Source: UBA6911 sp964481255 (lineage in GTDB: Bacteria; Acidobacteriota; UBA6911). Taken from it: a stretch of DNA of 64,000 bases. Numbering within the stretch: position 1 is the first letter of the stretch; every line of letters begins with the position of its first letter. The notes under the pieces were generated by a model. It was given only the letters and a program-made list of their open reading frames with translations. It ran no database searches and had not been told where the DNA came from. This document shows, in pieces, positions 52,428 to 61,404 of the stretch. The stretch covers positions 5,122 to 69,121 of the forward strand of contig CAYZTZ010000005.1 of NCBI GenBank assembly GCA_964481255.1. Direction: 5' to 3'. The position numbers were made by a program, and so were the translations under genes.

Positions 52428-54929
52428 ATGGCGCTTAATTCCGGCGGCAAGTATGCCAAAGAAGTTGGGTCATGGCAGGAGATTTTTAAACCTGTCCGTT
52501 CCGCGCGGGTGGAAAAGGCCAGGGAAAGAGTGCGCAAAGAAGCCGAAATCTGCCTGGAACGCATTCGAGCCGAACTCAAAGCCTGTAACCAGTATAAAGA
52601 CCAGCCCTCCATCATTCGGCGAGCCCGCTTTCTTGAGACTTTCCTGAGGGAGAAAAGCATACTTATCCAGGAGGATGAACTCATTGTAGGCACCGTAGGA
52701 AGTAAGCCTCGCTCCGCTTTTATAACAACGGCGAATATCGCCTCCATCGAACAAGAGCTGGACGATCCCGTCAAGGACTTCTCCACTCGGCCATATGACA
52801 GGATTTTAGTTCATCCTGAGGAGAGAAAAGAATTAAGGGAAGAAATCATTCCGGCGGTTAAAGGCGGGGCCATCTCTCTTTTCGAACATAATTTGAAAAC
52901 TGTCGACCGGGATATTCTCGAACATACCGCTCCCGGAGTCTCATCCTGTCCGCATATACCCATTATCGGCGACGTATCGATGGCAAGAGAGGCCGGCCAC
53001 ATGTTCCTCAACTTTGAAAAGGCCCTTTATAAAGGGCTTCGAGGAATCAAGGATGAGGTCAGGGAGAAGATGGCGGAACTCGACCAGCCCTATCGCGGAT
53101 TTGACCGAAAACAGAGACGAGAGTTTTACGAATCCGTGCTCATCACCCTTGATGCGGCTACGGAATATTTCCAGAAATATGCCGGACGGGCGCGTGAGAT
53201 GGCGGCAAAAGAAGCCGCGCCGAATCGAAAGACGGAACTGGAACGTATCGCCGAGGTATGCGACCGGGTACCGGAAAATCCCGCTCGGGATTGGTGGGAA
53301 GCTCTACAGTCCATTTGGTTCCTGTTCACTCTGAGCTGGATGGAACACGCCACTTTTGCAGTACATTTTCTCGGCCGAATCGACCAGATTCTGTATCCCT
53401 TCTACAAGAAAACCGTGGAAGATGAGAAGAAAATGACCCGGGAAGAAGCCCTGGAGCTTCTGGAGTGTTTCCTGGTGAAATTCAACGAACCGGCCTGGGC
53501 GCTCAACTACGAGTGGTCGCAATGGGCAACCGGCCAGGGACTTTCCCAGACAATGGTCATCGGCGGACAGACCAGAGAGGGCAAAGATGCCTGCAACGAG
53601 GTGACCATGCTCGTGCTGGAAGCCATGGAGCAATTGCGTCTGAATCAGCCGGAATTCGCCATGAGGATATGGGAAGGGACCCCCGATAGATATCTTAAAA
53701 AGGCAACCCAGCTTATCCGCCTCGGGCTCGGCTATCCGAAATTCATCGGCGACCGGAAAGGAATTCAGATGGCAGCCAGGGGCTATCCGGACCTGGCCAT
53801 CGAGGACTGGCGCCAGTTCGCTGTTGCCGGATGTTCGGAGATAGGCCTGCCTTATATCACTATGGATAACGGCTATGAAGCCATCGCGCTGGCCTCCAAG
53901 TGGATAGAGCTGGTCTTGAGCAACGGCAAGTGCGCGGTATGCGGCAAGCAGATCGGACTTGAAACTGGCGATCCCAGGAAATTTAAAACCATGGAACAGG
54001 TGAAAGACGCCTACCGCAAACAGGTATTCTACTGGGGCGAGTATATGGCAAAAGCCGAGAGGATTTTCAAGGAAGCCCAGAGCGAATGGTATCCTGCTCC
54101 ATTCTGCTCGGCCCTTGCCGAGGGACCACTCGACAGGGGGCGAGATATTACCCGGGGCGGCGCCTGGTACACCGTGTACGGTCTTTTGCTGGCCAGCCTC
54201 GCTGACGCGGCGGATTCTCTGGGAGTAATAGACAAGCTTATCTACTGTGATAAAAAGATCACCTGGGATCAGTTGATTGAAGCGGTGAACGCCAACTGGG
54301 AAGGTTATGAAAACTTAAGACAGCTATGCGTCAACGGTGTCCCGAAATACGGGAATGACGACGATTACGCCGACGGTTGGGCCATCTGGGTAGCCGATGT
54401 CTGGGCCGACCTGATAGACTGGCTCAATACCCGAAAAGACCTTATGCCGAAGTGGGGAGGCAGATATCTGGCAGGAGGCCTGGTAGCAATAGCCAGTACC
54501 CAGTTCGGAGAATCGGTCGGCGCCACACCCAACGGGCGTAAACATCCCCAGCCGGTGGCCGATACCTGCTCTCCTGTACAGGGTGTCGACCGGAACGGTC
54601 CCAGCGCCGTCGTCAAGTCATTCAGTAAATTGCCTACTCACCGATGGGCGCTCTGCAGTCTTATAAACCTCCGGTTAAATCCGAATCTGTTTACATCCGA
54701 TGCTGACCTTGAGAGGTTTGCAGCTTTTATTCGAGCATGTGAAGAGTTAGGTTTGTACCATTTTCAGTTCAATATAATTTCTGCGGAACTGCTGCGTCAT
54801 GCAATGAAAGAACCCGAAAAACACCGGGATCTGCTGGTCCGGGTGGCCAGCTATGTCGCTTATTTTGTTGAGTTGAGTCCGAACCAGCAGATGGACATCA
54901 TCCATAGAACCGAGCACCAGGGCTGGTAA
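52428..54929 (+). CDS. glycyl-radical-enzyme-like protein lacking the radical glycine (module 2)
   Basis: An 833-residue PFL-superfamily protein. The active-site Cys is C469 with Glu471 (VAGCSEIG), as in many GRE lyases. The radical loop reads LVRVASYVAYFVELS: the obligate Gly is Ser808 (codon AGC at 54849-54851). All else in this loop and the terminal II-RTEH segment is typical. By known chemistry it cannot hold the usual glycyl radical, yet an intact activase gene follows 33 bp later. It could be a catalytically dead partner, use another radical site, or reflect a point mutation or sequence error. Confidence 0.88.
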   Translation: MALNSGGKYAKEVGSWQEIFKPVRSARVEKARERVRKEAEICLERIRAELKACNQYKDQPSIIRRARFLETFLREKSILIQEDELIVGTVGSKPRSAFITTANIASIEQELDDPVKDFSTRPYDRILVHPEERKELREEIIPAVKGGAISLFEHNLKTVDRDILEHTAPGVSSCPHIPIIGDVSMAREAGHMFLNFEKALYKGLRGIKDEVREKMAELDQPYRGFDRKQRREFYESVLITLDAATEYFQKYAGRAREMAAKEAAPNRKTELERIAEVCDRVPENPARDWWEALQSIWFLFTLSWMEHATFAVHFLGRIDQILYPFYKKTVEDEKKMTREEALELLECFLVKFNEPAWALNYEWSQWATGQGLSQTMVIGGQTREGKDACNEVTMLVLEAMEQLRLNQPEFAMRIWEGTPDRYLKKATQLIRLGLGYPKFIGDRKGIQMAARGYPDLAIEDWRQFAVAGCSEIGLPYITMDNGYEAIALASKWIELVLSNGKCAVCGKQIGLETGDPRKFKTMEQVKDAYRKQVFYWGEYMAKAERIFKEAQSEWYPAPFCSALAEGPLDRGRDITRGGAWYTVYGLLLASLADAADSLGVIDKLIYCDKKITWDQLIEAVNANWEGYENLRQLCVNGVPKYGNDDDYADGWAIWVADVWADLIDWLNTRKDLMPKWGGRYLAGGLVAIASTQFGESVGATPNGRKHPQPVADTCSPVQGVDRNGPSAVVKSFSKLPTHRWALCSLINLRLNPNLFTSDADLERFAAFIRACEELGLYHFQFNIISAELLRHAMKEPEKHRDLLVRVASYVAYFVELSPNQQMDIIHRTEHQGW

Positions 54930-54962
54930 CAGACCGAAAGCGTACCGGGTAGAGGCATCGGC

Positions 54963-55892
54963 TTGACGAATCCATCGGCTTCCTCTGCAAAGAAACGATC
55001 TGTCCTTAGCATTGCCCGGATGACAGTTCATAACGGACCCGGAATACGAACCTTGATACTTCTGAAAGGCTGTCCCTTACGCTGCATCTGGTGTTCCACG
55101 CCTGAATCCTGGGAGGAGTCCCCGGAAATCGCCTTCCACCCGGATAAGTGTATCCTATGTAACGACTGTCTTCCGGTTTGTCCGAAGAATGCGATAACAA
55201 CCGGCGATAAAGCGGTGGTCCTAGACAGGGAGTTATGCGATAAATGCGGAAGGTGTGCCGATGTATGCCATACGGAAGCCCTGAGACTCCTGGGACGGCA
55301 ATATACAGCAGACGAATTGGTCTACGAGGTGAAGAAGGACGAAATTATCTATAAACATTCCGGAGGCGGCGTAACCGTTTCGGGAGGAGAGCCCCTGCTT
55401 GAACCGGAGTTTGCCGCGGAATTGCTCCGCGCTCTTAAACAGAACGGAATGAATACCGGAGCGGATACCTGCGGTTTTGTCCCCCGGAAAAATATCGAGG
55501 CCGTCCTCCCCTATGTCGACTTTTTTCTCTGGGATATCAAGCACATGGATGAGGATACCCACCGCAAACTAACCGGAGTATCCAACCGTCTCATCCTGGA
55601 CAACCTGCTTTTTGTCTCGGGTAATAATATACCCGTCTATCTGAGAATACCGGTGATACCCGGCTGCAATGATTCGGAGGAAAACCTGAGGGCCGTCTGT
55701 GATTTCGCCGCAGACCTGCCCTCGCTGGTTGAGATAAACATCCTGCCGTTGCACCACCTGGGCAAGGCAAGATATGTCGCTCTGGGCCTCGAATACCCCA
55801 TAGACGATATTCCTCTAGTTAAGGATGGTGTTCTCACGGAGATGCAACGCCTGGTGGAATCATTCGGCTTAAAGTGCAGCATAATCGGCTAA
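54963..55892 (+). CDS. glycyl-radical enzyme activating protein (module 2)
   Basis: A 309-residue radical-SAM activase: VHNGPGIRTLILLKGCPLRCIWC with C37-x3-C41-x2-C44, two complete ferredoxin-type cysteine sets (CILCNDCLPVC and CDKCGRCADVC), SGGEPLLEPEF, DTCGFVP and the WDIKHMD segment. Everything needed for activity is present, unlike its apparent partner. Translation starts at TTG with AGAGG upstream; the nearest ATG is inside the conserved N-terminus. Confidence 0.93.
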   Translation: MTNPSASSAKKRSVLSIARMTVHNGPGIRTLILLKGCPLRCIWCSTPESWEESPEIAFHPDKCILCNDCLPVCPKNAITTGDKAVVLDRELCDKCGRCADVCHTEALRLLGRQYTADELVYEVKKDEIIYKHSGGGVTVSGGEPLLEPEFAAELLRALKQNGMNTGADTCGFVPRKNIEAVLPYVDFFLWDIKHMDEDTHRKLTGVSNRLILDNLLFVSGNNIPVYLRIPVIPGCNDSEENLRAVCDFAADLPSLVEINILPLHHLGKARYVALGLEYPIDDIPLVKDGVLTEMQRLVESFGLKCSIIG

Positions 55893-55904
55893 AGAAGAAG
55901 AAAG

Positions 55905-56141
55905 GTGCTGAATCCCAATATCGACGAATTGTTTTCCGGCTCGATAGACATTCAACTTCATTCCGGTCCGGACCGGACGCCGGAGCGCGTGGATGCCGTT
56001 GAAGCCGCTGAACAGTCTGCCGATTTCGGAATGAAAGCCATCGTGCTGAAAAACCACAGTCATCCCACCGCTCCGGCGGCTATCATCGCCCGGGAGATGG
56101 TGCCTGAAGTTGAGATGTTCGATTTTTGCAACTGTTCATAG
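55905..56141 (+). pseudogene. truncated DUF6282-like amidohydrolase
   Basis: A 78-residue frame matches only the N-terminus of DUF6282-type metal-dependent hydrolases: IDIQLHSGPD, ERVDAVEAAEQSADFGMKAIVLKNHSHPT. The first His of the usual DIHVHSGPD is Gln. It ends abruptly after VPEVEMFD, while relatives run about 200 residues further. It is a decayed remnant. It sits 12 bp after the activase and 29 bp before the next gene, so transcription probably runs through. Confidence 0.55.
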
Positions 56142-56170
56142 AGAATAAAGTGAAAGAAAGGAGGGAAATC

Positions 56171-58009
56171 ATGCGACGTTTTAAAACGGCGTTAATCTGT
56201 TTATGTGCTCTGGTGATCGCGTTGGCCGCAAGCGTGGTGATCCAGGGAAATATAAAGAACACCATGACAAGCGAAAAAGTAACAGTGCTGAACCCTAGAG
56301 GCATACCTCCTCCAATAGAAATGATACCCATGGCCCCCCGGCTCGATACCCTGGAGGGCAAAACAATATACGTCGCAGGTATAAATTTCCAACCGTTGCA
56401 TCAAGGCATGATAGAAATCCACAGAATACTCACCGAAAAATATCCCAAAACCACATTTATACTCAAGGTCAAAAAAGGCTCTTACTTAGTTAATGACCAG
56501 GAGCTGTGGGATGAAATCAAAGAAAAAGGCGACGCAGCGATAGTCGGCATCGGGCAACTGGATACCAATGCGCCGGCGACCGTCATCTTCTCCTCCATAC
56601 TGGAAAAAATGGGGATACCCACGGCGCCTGTTGTCACCGCGGGGTTTCCGAATCTCACGAGAAGCTTCGCCTACAAGAAGGGAATGCCTGAACTGCGATT
56701 GACTTTTATTCCCCATCCTTTCACGGCCAGGCCAGTCGAAGTACAACGGGAATATATAAGGGGTAAAGATCCGATAAGCGGCAAACCAATCATTGAACAA
56801 ATCGTTGAGGCCCTTACCAAACCGCTGACTGATAAAGAACGAAAGACAGGTACCATAGAAAGACCGATACAAAGAGTGCTGGGACCTGATACTCCCGAGA
56901 AACTGGCCAAGCTCTTTCTTGAAAAAGGATGGACCGATGGTCTTCCGATAATTCTTCCTACGGAAGAAAGAGTCGCCGAAATGCTCAAGGGAACAGGCCA
57001 CAAGCCGGATGAGGTCATCGGCACGATGCAGCCCACTCCTCCTAACGAGGCATGGGAAGGCTCTCTAAGGCAACTTGGCAGTAGTCAGGCGAAAGGAGGA
57101 CCTGAATTACCGGTAACTATGCAGCCCTCCCCTCCCTATGAGTCCTGGGAATATACTGTAAAGCACGTCGCTATCAATGCCGTGATGGCGGGAGCCGGTA
57201 AAGAGCATTTCCCTGTAATACTTGCTATAGCATCCACAGGAGTAACCTCATTATTCAGTTCCTGTTCCTCTTTCGCCAGAATGGTTGTCGCCAACGGGCC
57301 AATTCGCAAAGAGATAAACATGAATTCCGGACTGGCCGCGTTGGGCCCCTTCAATCATGCCAATTCCGTCATCGGCAGGGCGTGGACGTTGATATCCAAG
57401 AATCTGGGAGGCTCGATACCGGGCGAAACATATCTGGGGGATCTGGGCAATGCCCTCAACTACAACAATTTGTGTTTTGCGGAGAATGAAGAGTCTCTGC
57501 CTAAAGGATGGAATCCTCTGCATGTGCAAAAGGGCTATAAAGCAAAAGAAAGCGTAGTTAGCATATTCAGCGGATGGAGCTTGATTAATTATGGTGCTTT
57601 TAAGCCGTACCCGATTCACGAGGTCATCAGGAAATTGTTGATAAGCTTTGAAACCAGCGGCCCCGGCAGTTGCAGGCCGACTCTGTTATTAAGCCCGGTA
57701 ACGGCCGAAGATCTTAGGAATGAAGGCTTCGAAAGCAAGGAGAAGTTGAGCCATTGGCTCAAGGAAAACACCTATATGAGCCTCTGGAACTATTGGGCAA
57801 CGAGGCCTGAGGACCTGGCGTCTGCAAAAGCAGGGCGCGAGCCATTCGCGTCTATGCTGAAGCAGCCTCCCGGGGCGGACTCACCACAAAAGGCTATGAT
57901 GCCCTTCACCCAGGCTGAGATTCTGGTTGTGGGTGGGGGAACCGAGGTCTCCTGGCAGGCCGGAGATTTCGGGTACGTGGTATCAGCATCAGTGGATAAG
58001 TGGAGGTAG
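56171..58009 (+). CDS. exported UGSC-family-like protein without the U/C-G-S-C motif
   Basis: A 612-residue protein with a signal peptide (about 1-25, ALICLCALVIALAASVV). Residues 35-230 resemble the UGSC domain: VLNPRG..., MAPRLDTLEGKTIYV, GMPELRLTFIPHPF. Where UGSC proteins have GVGDUGSC (selenocysteine or Cys), this one has GIGQLDTN (128-133), so the redox motif is lost. The second half has GWTDGLPIILPTEERVAEML and VAINAVMAGAGKEHFPVILAI, a domain often fused to it. GGAGGGAAATC precedes the ATG. Function unknown. A homologous protein is at 61405. Confidence 0.75.
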   Translation: MRRFKTALICLCALVIALAASVVIQGNIKNTMTSEKVTVLNPRGIPPPIEMIPMAPRLDTLEGKTIYVAGINFQPLHQGMIEIHRILTEKYPKTTFILKVKKGSYLVNDQELWDEIKEKGDAAIVGIGQLDTNAPATVIFSSILEKMGIPTAPVVTAGFPNLTRSFAYKKGMPELRLTFIPHPFTARPVEVQREYIRGKDPISGKPIIEQIVEALTKPLTDKERKTGTIERPIQRVLGPDTPEKLAKLFLEKGWTDGLPIILPTEERVAEMLKGTGHKPDEVIGTMQPTPPNEAWEGSLRQLGSSQAKGGPELPVTMQPSPPYESWEYTVKHVAINAVMAGAGKEHFPVILAIASTGVTSLFSSCSSFARMVVANGPIRKEINMNSGLAALGPFNHANSVIGRAWTLISKNLGGSIPGETYLGDLGNALNYNNLCFAENEESLPKGWNPLHVQKGYKAKESVVSIFSGWSLINYGAFKPYPIHEVIRKLLISFETSGPGSCRPTLLLSPVTAEDLRNEGFESKEKLSHWLKENTYMSLWNYWATRPEDLASAKAGREPFASMLKQPPGADSPQKAMMPFTQAEILVVGGGTEVSWQAGDFGYVVSASVDKWR

Positions 58010-58231
58010 AACAGCCGGGAGAGATTGATATGGCAATGATGGGCCTGTCTTCCCGCCACCAACCGGCCAGAAACCTCGATAGATTATGGTGTTCCTATTC
58101 GGGCACGCAGCCGGAAACGGCCGATACAGACAAAGCCACACCTAAAGACCTATCGTGGCCTCCCCTGCTCGGCGGGTCAAGATGGCAGCGTGTATTAGCT
58201 GGGAAGTCGGACACGAAGAAAGGAGAAGCTG

Positions 58232-59470
58232 ATGTCTGAAGAAAAGAAAATAACGGCAATAACCAACGGCTTATTAATCGATGGTACGGGCGCCGACCCT
58301 GTTAAGAACGCGACAGTCCTTATCGAGGGATCGATAATCAAGAAAGTGGGAAAGCGTCAAGATATTCCCAGGGGTGCGACAGTCCTGGATGTTTCCGGGA
58401 AGACGGTGATGCCGGGGCTGATAAACGCGCATATGCACCTGGCGGGAGGCAGTTCCGGGATCGGACCGTCTCCGTACCGCCCCAGAGAAGTCGCAATGTT
58501 CAAAGCGGCGGATGATGCCAAGAATATGCTGGCCTCGGGATACACGACCGTGAAGGACTGCGCCGGGAGAAACGCCCCTTTCCTGAAGCAGGCCGTCAAA
58601 GAGGGCGTCCTGACAGGGCTTCCTCGCATCGTGGCTGCCTGTTGTGTATTGAGCCAGACAGGTGGTCCGCAGGATCAAGCATCCAAAGCTGGGAAATCTC
58701 GGGATGCACGGGAGAATGATGAAGCAGAGTTTCTCATTTGTGATGGCGTGGACGAGTGTATTAAGGCGGCTCGCTACTCTCTGCGGTTGGGTGCGGACTT
58801 CATTAAGGTCTTTGCCAGCATGAGTTTCTGGAATGCGGATCACGATTCTCCAAGCGGTGTCACATTCAGTATGGATGAGATGGAGGCTTTTGTGAAGACA
58901 GCCGCCCAGGTTGGCAAATTCGTTACGGTTCATTCTCAGAATCGCCATAGTTCGAAGATTGCCATACTTGCCGGGGTAAAGACCATAGACCACGCCAGCG
59001 GCTCGGATGACGAAGTCGTGTCGTTGGGGAAGGCGCACGGTGCGATTTTCGTATCGACTCTCGCATATCTCAGGGTGATGCTTGATGGAAAACTGGCCTC
59101 TCAAGCCTCCGCAATGATACAAAAGGAGTGGGATGCTTCCGTTGAGGCATACAGGAAAATGCACGATGCAGGAGCTGTCCTGGCCGCCGGCACGGATAGC
59201 TTCGGAGATGCAAGAGAAGGTGCGATGGAAATTGAATTGTTGAAGAAATATTGCGGTTTCACCCCGATGGAAGCCATTGTAGCAGCGACCAAACACGGCG
59301 CCGAAGCTTGTTTTATGGGTGATAAAACGGGGACGATAGAAGCAGGTAAGTACGCCGATATTATCGTTGTCGATGGCAACCCGCTGGCGGACATAAAGAT
59401 ACTGCAGGATGTCAATAAGATTAAAATAGTGATGTTGGAAGGCGACATCTGTGTCCATCGAGGGCTTTAG
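58232..59470 (+). CDS. amidohydrolase-family enzyme
   Basis: A 412-residue metal-dependent amidohydrolase of the imidazolonepropionase/prolidase-like group. It has INAHMHL (H67, H69), the likely carboxylated Lys in ADFIKVFAS, metal histidines in VTVHSQN and TIDHASG, and AGTDSFGD with the catalytic Asp. C-terminal GTIEAGKYADIIVVDGNPL is typical. All ligands are present, so it is probably active. It may open a cyclic amide or lactam in the island's pathway; the substrate is unknown. Likely cytoplasmic. Confidence 0.9.
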   Translation: MSEEKKITAITNGLLIDGTGADPVKNATVLIEGSIIKKVGKRQDIPRGATVLDVSGKTVMPGLINAHMHLAGGSSGIGPSPYRPREVAMFKAADDAKNMLASGYTTVKDCAGRNAPFLKQAVKEGVLTGLPRIVAACCVLSQTGGPQDQASKAGKSRDARENDEAEFLICDGVDECIKAARYSLRLGADFIKVFASMSFWNADHDSPSGVTFSMDEMEAFVKTAAQVGKFVTVHSQNRHSSKIAILAGVKTIDHASGSDDEVVSLGKAHGAIFVSTLAYLRVMLDGKLASQASAMIQKEWDASVEAYRKMHDAGAVLAAGTDSFGDAREGAMEIELLKKYCGFTPMEAIVAATKHGAEACFMGDKTGTIEAGKYADIIVVDGNPLADIKILQDVNKIKIVMLEGDICVHRGL

Positions 59471-59687
59471 CCCTAAAAACGAGAAAAACCAACATCATAG
59501 AGAATGAGCCTGCCGAGATCATCCAGGTCGGGCGAGAGGCTCTCGACAGCACGCCTGATTTTTGAAGATCTGAGATGTGCCGATATTCGAAGAGCTGGAT
59601 CTTGGGAGGATGATAAAGACACTCCGGGACAGTGGAAGACCAGGCACTGTATGAAAGGAATATATCCATCCATGGGAGGAACCACAG

Positions 59688-60767
59688 ATGAAAAATCTAA
59701 GGTTAAACAATATGCAAAAACTGCTGATATTCATCAGCTATATCCTAATTGTTTGCGGGAGCGCCGCTATCGCCGATGATCGTCCGGACTCGGGGGGCAT
59801 TAAATATCTTCACGGTCCCCGGAATGCCGAGGATATCCAACCGCTTGGTGATTCTCAATGGTTGGTTACCTCCGGCTTGAACGGTCAGGCTTCAAAAACC
59901 GATGATAACGGCCATATCTACCTGGTCCATCGCAAAGAGAAGACATTCGAAGAATTATTTCCGGGGGCAACGCCAAAATTTGATCATGATAAGGCATTGT
60001 TCAATGCCTGCCCAGGCCCGATAAACCCTAACAAGTTTTCCGCCCATGGACTGGCCGTGCAGCAACGGTCCTCAGGGCTGTATCGCCTGTACGTCGTCAA
60101 TCATGGAGAAAGGGAAGCCATAGAAGTATTTAATATCGACGCTCAAGGAACAAAGCCGGCGATCACTTGGGCGGGTTGTGTATTATTACCCAGAGAAGTC
60201 ATGGCGAACGGTGTCGCGATCCTGCCAGATGGCGGCTTTTTGACAACCAATTATTTCGATCCGACTGTGCCGAATTCCATAAGAGATCTCATCCAGGGCA
60301 AGATCAGCGGTGCCGTTTATGAATGGCATCCCGGCGGAAATGTAAAAGGCATACACGGTACCGAGCTATCAGGTCCAAACGGGATCGCGTTATCGCCGGA
60401 TAATGAATGGGTCTATGTGACGGCCTTTGGCACACGCGAGATAGCCCGGTTTAACCTTACAAAAAGCCCCATTACAATGGAGAGAGTTAAAATCGACATC
60501 ATGCCTGATAACATCCGTTGGGGTGATGATGGCATGCTTTACGTCGCGGGCAATAACTATGTGCCGCCGGAGCAATGCCCAAAACCACCATGTCGGACCG
60601 GATGGTCCGTTTATAGTGTCCATCCCCGAACCCTGGAATTGAAACGAGTCACCGGTGTTGATCAAACGGCAGCTCTGCAGAATGGCACGACGGCACTTGT
60701 CGTGGGCCATGAGATATGGGTCGGAACCTACTCGGGTGATAGGATTTGTTATTTGCCGAAGCCTTAA
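59688..60767 (+). CDS. exported SMP-30/gluconolactonase-like beta-propeller protein
   Basis: A 359-residue protein with a signal peptide (KLLIFISYILIVCGSAAIA). The rest has repeated blades typical of SMP-30/strictosidine-synthase-like propellers (NAEDIQPLGDSQWLVTSG, MANGVAILPDGGFLTTNYF, GPNGIALSPDNEWVYVTAF, PDNIRWGDDGMLYVAGN). Such enzymes hydrolyse lactones with a metal in the central channel. GGAGG precedes the ATG. The remnant at 38554 is from the same family. Confidence 0.85.
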   Translation: MKNLRLNNMQKLLIFISYILIVCGSAAIADDRPDSGGIKYLHGPRNAEDIQPLGDSQWLVTSGLNGQASKTDDNGHIYLVHRKEKTFEELFPGATPKFDHDKALFNACPGPINPNKFSAHGLAVQQRSSGLYRLYVVNHGEREAIEVFNIDAQGTKPAITWAGCVLLPREVMANGVAILPDGGFLTTNYFDPTVPNSIRDLIQGKISGAVYEWHPGGNVKGIHGTELSGPNGIALSPDNEWVYVTAFGTREIARFNLTKSPITMERVKIDIMPDNIRWGDDGMLYVAGNNYVPPEQCPKPPCRTGWSVYSVHPRTLELKRVTGVDQTAALQNGTTALVVGHEIWVGTYSGDRICYLPKP

Positions 60768-60817
60768 ACTTCCTGAATCATGCGGATTAAAGGCAGTTCA
60801 CTATAATGGGAGGCCTT

Positions 60818-61156
60818 ATGAGCCTTAACACATCGAGGAGGACATTTCTAAAGGCTGCGGGTGCGGGAGTATTGCTGCCTGCCGCCGGACGTGCTTCAAC
60901 AACAGGCCCTAAAGCCGCATTTCAACCGCATACAGATGTTGTCAAGAACACTTTAGGCAAAACAGGCCCGAAGGTTTGCGGAATAGCCTGCGGAATCGGG
61001 TTCGTGCCTCTGACGGAAGAGGTTTCCCGCGCATTGGATATGGGGATTAATTATTTCGATACGTCACCGGATTGCGGTGACTGCGAAAAGATCCTTTCAG
61101 ACATTACAAGAAGCCGGAACCGGATGTGCGCCCCGTATTACATGATATATTCTTGA
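60818..61156 (+). pseudogene. truncated Tat-exported aldo/keto reductase
   Basis: A 112-residue frame: a Tat signal (TSRRTFLKAAGAGVLL), then the start of an aldo/keto reductase (LGKTGPKV, then VSRALDMGINYFDTSPD) up to about the first third of the barrel. The catalytic Tyr/Lys region is absent and the frame ends in a short unrelated tail. No continuation was recognised in the following 248 bp. GGAGG before the ATG at 60818 sets the start. Confidence 0.55.
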
Positions 61157-61404
61157 AGTTATAGTGTATTTCATTACCTGGAACGACGTAGATGCGTGCA
61201 GGAGACCAATGTCTATTCTCTCCATAAAGGCAGGCACGTGGCACGAAGCCGCCATAATACGTGCTTCGGGAATGAGTCCATGGCATTATGTGGGAAGTCT
61301 ATCCCCAAACGGGGTTGAGAGTCCAGAGATAGAGTCTAGGTACTATAAAGCCGCCACAGCAAAAAACCGTTCTCAATCTTCAGGCTATATAGAAGGAGGA
61401 AGAA

